A stretch of DNA of 64,000 bases from Pontederia crassipes (lineage: Eukaryota > Streptophyta > Magnoliopsida > Commelinales > Pontederiaceae). Of this stretch, positions 48,066 to 60,355 are shown piece after piece. The DNA lies in contig CM060193.1 in NCBI GenBank assembly GCA_030549335.1, positions 45,245,391 to 45,309,390 of the forward strand, read 5' to 3'. The notes beneath the pieces are model-generated. The model had not been told where the DNA came from, ran no database searches, and saw nothing but the letters and a program-made list of their open reading frames with translations. A program made the translations under genes and the position numbers. Position 1 is the first letter of the stretch; each line of letters starts with the position of its first letter.

Positions 48066-48253
48066 GAGGGTGTTTGCTATGGGGTCAAAATAATATTTAC
48101 GAGGCTATTCTTATGTTGAGCCCATTGGACATCATTGCAGGAACAAGAAAAAGCAATAACATTTTCGTTTTTGCTCCATCGTGTTCCCATCATAAGAACA
48201 TTTTAGGAGAAAAAAATGTTCTCGTATTAAATTTATCATAGCCAAACAGCCTC
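48066..48253. mobile_element. Tourist-like MITE, 188 bp
   Basis: Ends GAGGGTGTTTGCTATG and, inverted, GAGGCTGTTTGGCTATG, flanked by the 3-bp duplication TTA (48063-48065, 48254-48256). Non-coding interior. Size, TTA duplication and ends fit PIF/Harbinger-derived Tourist MITEs. Confidence 0.75.
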
Positions 48254-48815
48254 TTACAATTTAATATCCAAATATTTCTAGGAGCATATGATAAATATAA
48301 GTCTTTGCACAATTGGAACCCTTTCGAAAATGTCTTCAAAAATAAAAAATTGCTACTATCACACCCCAGACTCTTCTGTAATGACCCAATTTGAATAGGA
48401 GTCAAGATATATCCCAAAAGTTATAGGTCGTGACATGGATGTTGTTGGCCCGTGAACCTGGCATCTTCTCAATGTTTTGCATAACTTGACATTTTCACGA
48501 TCATTACAAGATAGTAACAATCCCTGAAAGTTACAATATGAAATCTGTGACTCTATCTTCATGACCGCTACTTGTGATCTTAGATTGTGCTCTTGTAGCT
48601 TGTGATGTCACTATGTTATTTAGTTTTCATCACCCATTACATTGCAAAAATATTTTCTTGATGCCACTATGATGTTAGTGACATTAAATTGATGAGGTGC
48701 AAAATCAAGTTCTCACGATCATGGCTAGTGAGTCACGATCCATGAAATCATTATCCTTAAAAACAATGCCCTTTTGTCATGGGCATGACTAGCAATAAAT
48801 GATCCGTAAGTCTGT
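48254..48815. other. Decayed repeat with GTCGTGAC motifs
   Basis: Contains GGTCGTGACATGG, GGCCCGTGAACC and TCACGATCC-type words like the array at 38160-39220. Probably the far part of the older relative of the LTR element. No gene. Confidence 0.4.
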
Positions 48816-49152
48816 ATAAGAGTCAAATATTACAAAGAAACCTTTTTTCGTAAACTAAAAGAGATACAAATGTTTTAGAACTGATACATTATGATATTTG
48901 TGAATTAAATGATATACCTATAAGAAGAGGGAAAAAGTATTTTATAACATTTATTAATGATTGTTCTAGATATTCTTATGTATAATAAGAGTCAAATATT
49001 ATGAAGAAACCTTTTTCATACAACTAAATGAGATACACATGTTTTAGAATTGATACATTATGATATTTGTGAATTAAATGGTATACCTACGATAAGAGGA
49101 AAAAGAGTATTTTATAACATTTATTGATGATTGTTCTAGATATACTTATGTA
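48816..49152. repeat. 169-bp tandem duplication in copia integrase region
   Basis: Two direct copies (48816-48984 and 48985 to about 49152) each start ATAAGAGTCAAATATTA and include GATACATTATGATATTTGTG and GATTGTTCTAGATAT, with scattered differences. Confidence 0.85.
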
Positions 49153-50720
49153 TATTTATTTAGAAATAAATGTGAAGCATTTGAAAATTTTAAACCTTAT
49201 AAGTCTAAAGTGGGGAATTTGCATGAAAAGAAAATTAATTTCTCTATAATGATATAGATGGAGAATACCTTTCTACTAAATTTGATGTATTCTATGAAAA
49301 TAATGATATTTTATATCAACGTTCAACACCTTATACTCTATGATCGAATGAATTAACTAAAACCAAATGTCATACTTTAGTAGAAATGATTAATTCAATG
49401 ATTTTAAATGCAAAATATCCTTATATTTTATAGGGTGAAGCATTTTTAATTACGTGTCACATTCATAATAGTATTCCCCTTAAAAAGTTAAATATATCTC
49501 CATATGAAGTATGGAAAGGAATAAAATCAAATATATATTATTTTAAGTGTGGTGGTGTTATAGAGTTCATAATTATAAAAGAATTAAATTAGGGCCAAAA
49601 GATATGACAAAAATATTTGTAGGCTAGACTCAAAATTTCAAAGCATGTAAAATATTAGACATGATGTCCAAGACAATAGCTGAATCAAATTTTAGTTTTG
49701 AAAACTCACCACTAGATTCATAAGTTTTTAATGATAAAAGTCATAAGCATCTTAATGATAGTGATTTTATAGAACTATGAAAAGTCAATGATTAAGAAAA
49801 AAAATCTTAGCCCTAATTTTATTTCACATAATCAATACTATTTCTTACTAAAGAAAATCGAAATAGTGTAATTAATAAAAAAAATTATGATGTTGAATGT
49901 GGAAGAAAATCAACAATTCTAAAAGTAAGCAATGACTTAAGGCTAAAATTTTGAAAAGAAACTATGGATATGAAATGCAGTTTATATTATAAAAAAATAC
50001 TTGGGTACTCATAGTCTTGCCATCTTATTCAAACCAATCAAGCGCAAACAAGTATTTAAAGAAAATATAATGTTGATGCCATTGTACAATCATATAAGAC
50101 CAGATTAAATGCTAAATGATATTGACAACAAAAATGACTATATTTTTTCTATACTTATGCACCAGTTGTTAGGATAACTTCTATTCAAATCATTTTTCGC
50201 ATAAGCATTCATTTGTAAGTTACATGTACATCATATTAAAACTCATTTTTAAATGGTGAACCAATAAAAAATTTTTATGTAGCAATGAGAGGGCTATGTG
50301 TTTTCAAGAACCAAAATGAAAGTTTGTAAATTAGTTAAGTAATTATATGGTAAAAGCAAGCGGCTAAACAATGGCACGAAAAATTTGTCGGATGGATTTA
50401 GTCATAATGACTAAAATAAATGCACTCTTACTGAAAACATGTAGTGATTTTTTTTTATGTGAATGACTTATTAATATTTGGTTCAAACTTATAAGGTATT
50501 CATGAATTTAAGAAGCATCTATTTTCAAACTTTTGAAAAAAATATTTAAAAGAAGTGGATACAATTTTGAGCATTTAGGTTTCAACATGTGATAAAAGTT
50601 TTGCACTGATTCAATTTTATTATATTAAGAATGTATTGGAAAAATTCAATCATCTGTCAAGAAAGGTAATACTCCTTATGTTTCTAGAAAAGCAACAACA
50701 CAATTGGAGTATGTGAGTGT
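48860..50720 (+). pseudogene. Decayed Ty1/copia pol (integrase and reverse transcriptase)
   Basis: Plus-strand remnants in copia order. Integrase pieces lie at 49050-49330 (DICELNGIPT, GEYLSTKFDVFYENND, YQRSTPYTL). Reverse-transcriptase pieces follow near 50150-50360 (YAPVVRITSIQI, FLNGEPIKNFYVAMRG) and a changed active site FYVNDLLIFGSN at about 50450-50490, where copia normally has YVDD. Many stops and indels, no intact frame. It lies in the same orientation as the gag remnants at 31.5-33.4 kb. Confidence 0.75.
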
Positions 50721-51855
50721 CCTTTTTAGGTATTCAACTAGCAATTCACAGCACAATTTGTACCATTCATTATAGTTGTATTCAACTATTTTATTTGCCT
50801 TCACTTATTCGTCCATTTCCTCCTTGCCAACCTTTTGTTTTCCTCTTTCCTCCTCTTGAACAAAACTTTTAAATTTCTCCTTGCAAATAGGACAATCAAA
50901 TTATTTTTCGATTGATAAAGTCCATTGCATTCTGAACTCATATTCCAACCGGGACCTAAGGATCAATAGAATCTTAATCCAAATTAAAATACATAGTCCT
51001 AATCCAAAAAAAAAATAAATTAATTCTAGTGGAATAAGAATATAGTATCCTAACAAAAAAAAAGGGGTTATAAATCAAATTCTAAATTTATCTCAATGAC
51101 TTTTGGAGGGTAAATGTTTTTTTTCCATTTTTCTTTCCATGTTCTCCCATGTTCAGTAGTCATTATGAAAAATCTTAATTAACAAAAAAGCATCTTGCAG
51201 TTGAACAAAAAAATGTATACAACTTTGAAAAAAAAGGAAAATATTTTCCAGCTCATACTTTCTCTCACAATTAATTTTTATTTTTAAACTTTTTTCCATT
51301 GACAAATGACGACCAAACGAACATGCTACTCTTTTAATTTCCTTTTTCAACGAAACAAATGCAAAAAATAAAAAATAAAAAATGATGGATTCAAATTGAT
51401 ATTTTTTTTTCTGCAACATTGGGACCATTCCTTCTCATTGAGACATAGACACCATAAATTATTGTGTCAGAATAACTCCAAAGTTGAAGTTGCTAGTGAT
51501 ATGTGAGAAAAGGTTGTCCAACCTAATCAAGAAAGAAATGACGGCTACTAAAATCCATGATACAAATGCACATTTTCTGCCTGCCTTCTTCTCCTTACTC
51601 GGATGATATGGCACCTAAAGAAGACACTCCATCAGCATCCTCAAACATCACCACCACACTCAGTGCCACATTTTGAAGGTTTTGGGGACAAACTTTATCA
51701 TAAAATCATCCATGTATTCAGGGTTACAGCAATCATATCTAGTTCAGTATTCAGCAAGAATCCAACCCAAAAACAAAAGGTCCCCATGGATAAGCATTAA
51801 GTTTTCATTTAAAAAATTAAATAATATTATGAATGATAGATTTTAATGGATGTAA
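50721..51855. other. Non-coding stretch
   Basis: AT-rich and unassigned, with small unsupported frames (51153-51428 minus, 51603-51800 plus). It may include the copia 3' end. Confidence 0.35.
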
Positions 51856-52010
51856 GAGCGCATTATCCACAAATTAGAAGTAGATCCACCATCGAGCTCA
51901 ACTAATCCGGTTAAGTTTGCCTCGAGTCAGATACCTGAGCAGATGAGGCTCTCAACATAAATATTTTACATTCGCGATACTCGAACTCGAGACTTTGCTT
52001 AAGCGAGAAG
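51856..52010. repeat. Dispersed repeat, related to 18652-18800
   Basis: See 18652. This copy is better preserved, with GCGCATTATCCACAAATTAG and TCGAACTCGAGACTTTGCTT. Non-coding. Confidence 0.5.
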
Positions 52011-52019
52011 GAGTCGCTT

Positions 52020-52545
52020 ACTGGGTGAAACTTGGTATTGGATCCAGACGGCTCAGATCAGATCTCCAGATTAGGGTCACCTCTTCCCCTGATCGACTGT
52101 GGCAGTTCGGTTCGACGCATGGGCTCGACGACGAACGACGGCGACAAATCTGGTTCGACGTCCGCGACACGGATTTGGATCGACAATCGATGCTTGGGCT
52201 CCCTCTCTCTCTCTCCAATCGACAGTGGAAGATTTGGATCGATGTCCGCAGCACTGATTTGGATCGACGACGGCAGCATGGATCAGAAACGGGGCGGCGA
52301 TCAGAGGACATGGACAGTGATCGAAGGAAGGGGGCGAGAGAGGGATGACAGGAGAGAGAGGACACACCATCGGAGAGGAGGAGCTGGCTGGTGGGTTGGT
52401 GACGAATGGAAGGAGGGGAGGAGGAGATCAGAGATCGACGACGGAGGGATCCGAGCTCAACAATGGTGACGATCGAAAAAGAGGAGGAGGAGGCGATTGA
52501 CGATCAGTGGCCCAGATCGAGGCGTTGGAGAGTGTTTCACCTAAG
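52020..52545. other. GC-rich island with degenerate GATTTGGATCGACG repeats
   Basis: Abrupt GC-rich block with open frames on both strands (51995-52348, 52032-52469, 52018-52365 minus). The proteins are low-complexity and Arg/Asp/Ser-rich. GGTTCGACGTCCGCGACACG and GGATCGATGTCCGCAGCACT are two imperfect units about 80 bases apart, each followed by GATTTGGATCGAC. The frames probably result from this repeat composition. No domain recognised. Confidence 0.4.
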
Positions 52546-53198
52546 GAGTGTTGCATCCCATTAATTCCATATACACATATTATTCAAATTAAACCCTTAG
52601 TATAACTGATATCATCATCATCACATGGATGTCATATAACATGACGATAAAAAATTCTATTTATATGTTATGGTTGACTGCAAAAGTAAGTTGGAGCAAA
52701 ATGAGAGATGAGTAAAATCGAAGGACCACTAAACCGATCATGTCCATGTGATATAGTAATTATGATTGTTTTGTGCAAGGGCTGGGGTGGCAGATTCACT
52801 TCAAGCTTAGCAGATCAAAGAAATTAAACTACATGAAACGTTGATGCTCTAAAAGTGACCAACGTTCGATTGAGAAGGCTTCATAAGTCATGCAAGGAAT
52901 TTTCATAATCAACTCACTTATATTGGAAGGAAACTCAAACTCAACTGGTCATAATTGCAAGATCAAATTGACCCGCCAGCCACCGGCTCAAGTTGGTTTA
53001 CAGAGTGCCCTCCAGCTCTACAAACGCGTCTGGTCACCAATCACAAAATATATTACATATTATATATTTATATATATTTATATATATATATATAGTTACA
53101 TATAATGACATCCTGGCATCAATTAATGGATTTTTTTTGTCACTACTCCAGAAAAAAAGAGCTCATCACATCAAAGCATTCATGTCACAAATGATTAT
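52546..53198. other. AT-rich stretch left of the Athila element
   Basis: Non-coding, with TA-rich low complexity at about 53040-53105. No gene seen. Confidence 0.45.
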
Positions 53199-53204
53199 TG
53201 ATAG

Positions 53205-56200
53205 TGATATTTGAGTTTTCTAATGATAACTTGTTGAAATTAAAGAAAATGTCAATTTTTCATTTTTTGTCTCCCAACTCACTAGCTGCAAGTGCACAGG
53301 TAAGTTGTAGTAGACTCAGGTTGTCGTATCCACAAGAATTTGAAGTCTAAGACACCCTAAAATAATCTAGATTAGTTCTACTTAAGTGGCTAAAAATAGA
53401 TTTTTAATGAATAGTGAAAACAGATTTTTAATGAAAAGTGAAATGATAACTGGTTTTTTAGTTTTGGAAATTCTTGCAAAATAGAATTATAAATGCTAAA
53501 TTGAAGTCTAAAAAGGTTTAACTATCTATGAGAAAGATTCTTCTAAAATTCGGGATTCATCTAAATTAATTAAGGATGGAATGGAATAAGTTATCATTAA
53601 ATATTCAACTTTTGATTCAACTTGAAAATGACTGTTCTCACAGCTCAATTGGCCTCTAATAAGCAATATATGATTATATAGTTATTAGCTAGGTTGAATC
53701 AAAAGAGGGTCCTCACTGAAAATCAAGTTATCATTGGGCTCAAAAGAAAGTTCAATGCTGATTTTTGCAATTCAAGGAAGTTGGAATGATAACTTGTAAT
53801 TGCAATCATAAAAAGATGGAATCATTCCACTCAACCAAATCAGGATAAAATATACCCAATAATAGTACTTGTGTTCCATGATTCATCTCTGAATTCAAGG
53901 GAGATTTAAAATCAACCTCTCGGTTGCAAGGAAAAGTAAAATCCACACAAAATTCTATTTGATTGGGATTAAAAGACATTCAAACTTTAATGGGAAATTC
54001 AATGATTATCCAGTGTTCCTTGGGTCATCTCTGACTCTCAAGAATGGCCTTAAAACTACCTCTCAGTAGTGGATTAAAATGAGGCTTAACAATGGAAATC
54101 AGAATTCAAATGAAATTAGAAAACAAAAATCTATAATTTGGAAAATCAGCAATATTGATCAATGAAATTCAGCCTTGTCAATTGCTTCTTGACCCATCTC
54201 TGGACTGCAAGAAGTTCCTAAAGTACACATCTCAGTGATTAGATGAAATAAGGATGTTCAATTGGCAAAATCAGATTCCAAAATAAATCAGAAAATAGAT
54301 TTCAGAATTAAAATTCAGAAATCAGATTTTGGAAAAAAAATCAGATTTGAATCTTGAATTGTCAAACATCTTGATTCATTTATAAATAAGATCATGGCAT
54401 ATATTAGCCTTTCAGCTGTTCAATTAATCCAATCCTTGATGACAATCAGATCCAAAAGCCCAGGAAATCAGACCAAAAACCATGAAATCAGTATTTTAGA
54501 AATCAGAATTTTAAACCAATGGAAATCTGACTTATCAACTGATTCTTTATCCATTTCTGGACTACAAGACATCCCTAAAGTTCACTTATCAGTGATTGGA
54601 ATAATTCAGGGGACTCAATTGGTAAAAATAGATTTCAATGAGAAATCAGAAAAATCAGAATTCTGATTTTCATTCATAAATCAGTGGAAAAATCTGGTTT
54701 GAGTCAAATGATTGTCCAAACAATCTTGATTCATTTCTGAACAAGATAGAGACAATAGCAACATCCCAAGGACTCAATTAATCAGGTTAGAAATGAAGAA
54801 CAAATTCAACAACCATACATATCAGAATCAGATTTAGAAATCAGAAAACTGAAATTCAGAAATCAGGAAACCAAATCAGAAATCAGATTTTCAATTGAAT
54901 GGAATCAGAAAACTGACATTAACTCTTAATTCACTTCTGTAAAATGATTAGATCAAGTAATACTTCTCAGTCATTGGTTACAATTGGATCTAATAGTAGC
55001 ATAGCATAAATCAGTACAGAATGTTTCTGAAATCTGAAAATCAGCAATGATTCAGTGCAGGAATTATAAAACAGTCCATACCCATCCAAAACTAATCTAA
55101 ACTACTACCATATCCTAGAAGTAATGGAGTTTAGCTCCTCATGTATACAAAGCTTGACAAAAAATGGGATAAGAAACAAATACAAATCATGGATGCTTGA
55201 AGACTCTCGGCCAATAGCAGCTCCAAGTAGCAGCAGCTCCAAAACCCTTGCTCAAACCCCTGAATGACCAGCCTCCCTTTCCTCATCCAGAAATTCCACC
55301 TTTTATATCACTCCTTTACACCCTTAGATCAGCATCAGAATGTTTCTTCTCCTTTGATTACAGCCACCTGTCCACCTGCAGAAATTCTAGCCGCTGGCAG
55401 GTACTTTTGTGCAGGAAAAGTAGATGGTCCCCCCTACTTTTTCCACTTTTTGAACACCTTTTCTCCTTGCTACAAAAATCCAAACAGCAAGCATCAAAGC
55501 TCTTGAGTAGTATTTTGACAAATAAGAATTAGGATAATGCTGGTAACTAGTTCAAATATCAGATGGGATTATGTGTTGTGCAAGAATGAAAACTTATATC
55601 GATATGAATGAATTCAAGGGCCCGGAATGATAACTTTATGGAAATCTTGGAAAATGTCCTAATATGGATGGTTCAAAGCATTTCAGGCATCAATTTGATT
55701 AGAGTGACAAGTGATGAGGTCGGAAATCAAATATGAATGAGATTCCTAAGGAGTGATAACTTGAGTGCCCCAAAAATGATAACTTATATGACTAAAAAAT
55801 GATAACTTGTGATAACTTGAGTTTTGATTATCCAAATGTGATGAAATTTGACCAGCAATGAGTTAGAACAATAATAAGATGATTGCTTAAGGTCCTTGTG
55901 CAGAATTAATGGTTTTGCATGTCGAAATAACAGAATTGTCCTTTAACGATAACTTGACACTTGAAAAATGATAACTTGTTCAAATGGACTTAAAACTTTG
56001 CACAAGTTGAGATGTGACTATCAAAATATGATTTATACATGATAATGATGGATTTAGGGTAAGAAAATCATTGAAAATTAGTTCATTCAAAATAATGATA
56101 ACTTGACACTTAGGAATGATAACTTGTCCTCAAAATGATAACTTGGCATAGAATTTAGATATTAATGGATTTTGACATTTCAGAACATCTATGCACATGG

Positions 56201-56349
56201 AATTAAGTATGAAATGAGGAATATTAACTAGTTATCATAATGTTTGCATTCCAAGTATAATTGGCCCAAAAATAGGCAAAAGTGAGATTCGATATGTTTG
56301 AATTTCATCTAAAATGGGTTAGAATCATATAGTGATCAGCAAGTGATCA
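53205..56349 (-). repeat. 3' LTR of Athila-type element
   Basis: About 3,145 bp, matching the start of 63521-64000 with few differences. It contains a region dense in CAGAAATCAGATT words (about 54100-55060) and another dense in AATGATAACTTG words (about 55600-56160). Ends TGAT...ATCA. Confidence 0.88.
55301..55307 (-). promoter_or_regulatory. Putative LTR TATA box
   Basis: Minus strand GATATAAAAGGTGG, in a GC-richer part of the LTR. Plausible core promoter of the element. Confidence 0.45.
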
Positions 56350-56363
56350 AACTCCCCCAAGCT
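56350..56363 (-). promoter_or_regulatory. Polypurine tract of Athila-type element
   Basis: Minus strand AAGCTTGGGGGAGTT directly before the 3' LTR, almost the same as in the 34762 element. Confidence 0.75.
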
Positions 56364-57877
56364 TAGCCTTTTGCTTGTCCTCAAGCAAAACATTCAAAAA
56401 TTAAGGACAAACTTGAATTAAAAGTCCACAAATGAAGTAAAGTCTAGCTGAATTGAATCCAATGAGTTTCCCACTTTGCCAACACTTCATTCTTTCCTAA
56501 AACTCAATTTCTAGCTAGGGAATCACGGAGGCTAAAGCAAATTTAAGCCATGGAAGAAGTACTAGCAATAACATATTTGAATTATAGGATTGTCAACTTT
56601 ACAAAGGGGTTGAACTACAAATCTCTTCATGAACAAATTTTCAATTGATTAAACAGGTTTAACACCTGACTTTTATTCATGAAATGCATATAAATAGGTT
56701 TGGCACCTGATTTTTATTCATGCTTTCTTTAGGAGAGATATCTTGGGAAGTTTTGCTCTCCTAATTTTTTTTTCTTTTTGCATTGGAGAGAGATTCCTTT
56801 GGAAGTTTTGCTCTCTTCCTTTTTCTATGCATGCATATAACTTTTTACTTTTCCTTTTCTCATTTTTCTATCCTGTTCATGAAGTGAGCAATAGTTCAAA
56901 CTCAAGTATAGTTTAGATCACTTTATTCAAAAAGTCAAGTTTTCCTATTTAGCATGGTAGCAAGAGCCTTGACTCCCTTCTAGACATCTGATATTACTAA
57001 TTCAACCCATAAGTATCAGCTAGTGTGACCCACAAAAAGGAAAAATTTTCAACTAAAAATTTCATTCAAATGCATCTGAATTCATAATGCCAATTAAAGC
57101 AAGAAGGCTAATGGCCAAGTTGGCCACTTGGTATTGGAGTGCACCCACTGTCGAAATAAAGTATTCTATCCATTTCAGAGTTAAAATGATTTCAAAATTG
57201 AGTTGGGTCCAAATAAATGATAACCGAGTGATAACTTGTGAAAACTAATGATAACCTGGTATGAATTATGGTATGAACATTAAAATCAATTGAAAACATG
57301 GTGTAAAGGTTAGAAAAGCACCAGGTCTCCTCCCCCAAGCTTATTCTCAACACTGTCTTCAGGGTTGAAATAAAGGCAAGGGAGAGGGGTGGGTGGGTGT
57401 GAAATGCATGGAATTGGGCACTTGAATCTTCTTGGCACTTCAACCAGAAGCTTTGGGTGATCTAATCTTCATTAGTTGCAACTGATCCTGCAGAGAAACA
57501 AAGAATATTAATTGGTATGGCAGATTTACAACTAATCAAATTTTTTAATGGAGAATTCAACATTGCATTGGGCATTTCTGAAATTCACTGAAATTAGTCT
57601 ATAACAGATTTGAACAACTGATATGGGTGTAAATTCAGATGATGATATGATCAATGAAGCATAATGAGAAAGATAATATCAGTTATCATTAAGTTTTCAG
57701 TGTAAAAATTAGAAATAGGGGTAAGGGTATTCCCTAAATTTGAGACTTGTGAATTGAACATGTTCCTCATCACTTATTCCTGCAAAAACAGAAAGATTAG
57801 GTTAATAATGGCTTGGGTTACCTCCCAAGAAGTGCCTTTCTTTAATTTCTTTGGCTAGACATTGATACAAGGTGAAA
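56364..57877 (-). other. Non-coding region between integrase and 3' LTR
   Basis: 1.5 kb without a substantial frame (one minus frame of 83 codons at 57192-57443 has no recognisable content). A second purine-tract-like CTCCCCCAAGCTTATTC lies at about 57331-57347. Athila relatives often carry an envelope-like gene here; none is visible. Confidence 0.6.
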
Positions 57878-59161
57878 TCAGCTAGGCGGTAATGGCAAAT
57901 CAGCTAGAATCAGCTCCTCCTTTGCAGAATCCATGGCTGTGGGATTGTAAAGCTTTAACCTCTGTCCATTTACCTTAAATATGTCATCTTTGTCATTCAG
58001 AAGGTCCACAGCACCAAATGGATATACTTTGTGAATTTTGAATGGTCCACTCCATCTTGACTTCAACTTTCCTGGAAAAATCTTTAATCTTGAGTTGAAG
58101 AGTAATACAAGGTCTCCAACCTTGAAATCCCTTTTCAGAATCATTTCATCATGCCATCTTTTAGTCCTTTCCTTGTAGAATTCTGAATTATGGCAGGCAT
58201 TTAGCCTAATTTCATCAAGTTCATCAATTTGGAGAAGCCTCTTTTGCCCACATGCATGCATATCATAATTAAGTGCCTTGACTGCCCAATATGCCTTATG
58301 CTTCAACTCAATTGGCAAATGGCAGGTTTTTCCATAGACAAGCTTGTAGGGAGAAGTACTAATTGGAGTCTTGTATGCTGTCCTATATGCCCAAAGAGCT
58401 TCATTCAACTTCAAACTCCAATATTTTCTTGTCAAAGAAACTGTTTTCTCCAATATGGCTTTTACCTCCCTATTTGACACTTCTGCTTGGCCATTTATTT
58501 GGGGGTGATATGAAGTGGAAACTTTGTGCCTCATTCCATATTTAATTAGGAGATTTTCAAAACACCTTTCAATAAAGTGGCTACCCCCATCACTTATGAC
58601 CACTCTAGGAATTCCAAACCTTGGAAAGATAACTTCCTTGAACAACTTGATTACTGCCCTGGAATCAGCTGCAATGGTGGAAATGGCCTCAATCCATTTG
58701 GACACATAGTCCACAGCTAGAAGAATAAACTTGTAACCACATGAACTAGGAAAAGGCCTCATGTAGTCAATTCCCCAAACATCAAATATTTCCACTTCTA
58801 GAATTCCTTGTTGTGGCATTTCATTCCTTCTTGAAATGGAACCAGCTCTTTGGCATTGATCACAATCCTTCACAAAGATATGTGCATCCTTGAATAAACT
58901 TGGCCAATAAAATCCAGATTGGAGGACTTTGGCAGCAGTCTTGTGTGTGGCTCCATGACCTCCATAAGGGGATGAATGGCATGCCTCCAAGATTTCTTGA
59001 AATTCAGATTGGGGTACACATCTTCTATACATGCCATCAGGAGATTTTCTGAATAGAAAGGGATCATCCCAATAATAATATTTCAAGTCATGAAAGAATT
59101 TTTTTCTTTGCTGATATGTGTAGTCAGGAGGGGTAATTTCACATGCAAGATAATTGACCAA
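57878..59161 (-). CDS. Athila-type integrase and C-terminal region
   Basis: Uninterrupted 427-codon frame. Zinc-binding residues His69/His73 and Cys100/Cys103 (HGATH...CDQC) precede the catalytic core, with Asp132 in GIDYM, Asp191 in ISDGGSHF and Glu227 in QAEVSNRE. This has the expected 35-residue gap, so all three catalytic residues are present. A C-terminal domain follows with FKVGDLVLLFNSRLKIFPGK and WSGPFKI. The role is insertion of the cDNA copy into the genome. The frame is part of a longer polyprotein, separated from the reverse transcriptase frame by one in-frame TAG. Confidence 0.88.
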   Translation of the reverse strand: MVNYLACEITPPDYTYQQRKKFFHDLKYYYWDDPFLFRKSPDGMYRRCVPQSEFQEILEACHSSPYGGHGATHKTAAKVLQSGFYWPSLFKDAHIFVKDCDQCQRAGSISRRNEMPQQGILEVEIFDVWGIDYMRPFPSSCGYKFILLAVDYVSKWIEAISTIAADSRAVIKLFKEVIFPRFGIPRVVISDGGSHFIERCFENLLIKYGMRHKVSTSYHPQINGQAEVSNREVKAILEKTVSLTRKYWSLKLNEALWAYRTAYKTPISTSPYKLVYGKTCHLPIELKHKAYWAVKALNYDMHACGQKRLLQIDELDEIRLNACHNSEFYKERTKRWHDEMILKRDFKVGDLVLLFNSRLKIFPGKLKSRWSGPFKIHKVYPFGAVDLLNDKDDIFKVNGQRLKLYNPTAMDSAKEELILADLPLPPS

Positions 59162-59170
59162 GTCAGCATA

Positions 59171-60352
59171 CTAGGGAACTTGATTAATTGCCACAGCCAT
59201 CAAACTATCATCAAGAAATGCATCATTGATAGGAAGTGTAGATGATTCATGTATCCCTTCCATTCTTGATAAGTGGTCAGCCACAAGATTTTCACTTCCC
59301 CTTTTGTCCTTGATTTCAACATCAAATTCTTGAAGCAATAAGATCCACCTGATTAGCCTTTGCTTGGATTCTTTCTTGTTGATTAAGTGCCTCACAACTT
59401 GGTGGTATGTGAATACAATGACCTTGGATCCCACCAGGTATGGCCTGAATTTGTCAAATGCATACACCACAACAAGAAGTTCTTTCTCAGTAGTTGCATA
59501 ATTGATTTGTGCTTCATCTAGAGTCTTGCTTGCATAGCATATGACATGATGTTTCTTCTCCTTGGTTTGCCTCAGCACAGCTCCTACTGCCTGGTCAGAA
59601 GCATCACACATAATCTCAAAAGGGAGAGTCCAGTCAGGTGGCTGCACTATAGGGGCTGAGATGAGGGCTTCTTTCAACTTCTTGAATGCCTTCATACACT
59701 CTTCACCAAAGTGAAACTCAACATTATTGGCCAGCAACTTGGTGAGGGGCCTAGTTATCATGGAGAAATCTTTAATAAACCTCCTGTAGAAGCATGCATG
59801 TCCCAAAAAACTCCTAATTGCCTTGACACTTGTGGGTGGTGGTAGTTTCTCAATCACTTCAATTTTTGCCTTGTCCACTTCAATGCCTTTGCTTGAGACC
59901 ACATGTTCTAAGACAACTCCTTCTTGGACCATAAAATGGCATTTCTCCCAATTGAGTATCAAATTAGATTCCCTACATCTTTGTAGCACTTTTGTTAAAT
60001 TGTCTAAGCAAGCATCAAATGAGTCTCCATATACTGAAAAGTCATCCATGAAGACCTCCATAATTTCTTCAATGAAGTCTGAAAATATAGACATCATACA
60101 CCTTTGGAAAGTTGCAGGGGCATTGTACAAGCCAAAGGGCATTCTCCTATAGGCAAAAGTCCCATATGGACAAGTGAATGTAGTCTTGTGTTGATCTTGG
60201 GGATGAATTGGAATTTGTAAGAAACCTGAGTACCCATCAAGATAACAGAAATGGAAATGCCTAGCCAACCTTTTCAACATCTGATCAATGAATGGCAATG
60301 GGAAATGGTCATTTCTTGTGGCCTTGTTTAACTTCCTGAAGTCAATGCACAT
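59171..60352 (-). pseudogene. Athila-type reverse transcriptase and RNase H segment
   Basis: 394-codon frame (393 residues) between two in-frame TAG stops. Reverse transcriptase motifs: [32 protein letters not shown] (Asp39), [14 protein letters not shown] and the active-site block [10 protein letters not shown] (residues 101-104 FMDD). RNase H begins near [16 protein letters not shown], and ADHLSR closes the region. The catalytic motifs are intact, but the stops at each end separate it from protease and integrase. Confidence 0.88.
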
Positions 60353-60355
60353 CCT

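Noticed and set aside
58229..58709. Plus-strand frames across the Athila integrase
   Set aside because: Antisense shadows of the minus-strand integrase frame.
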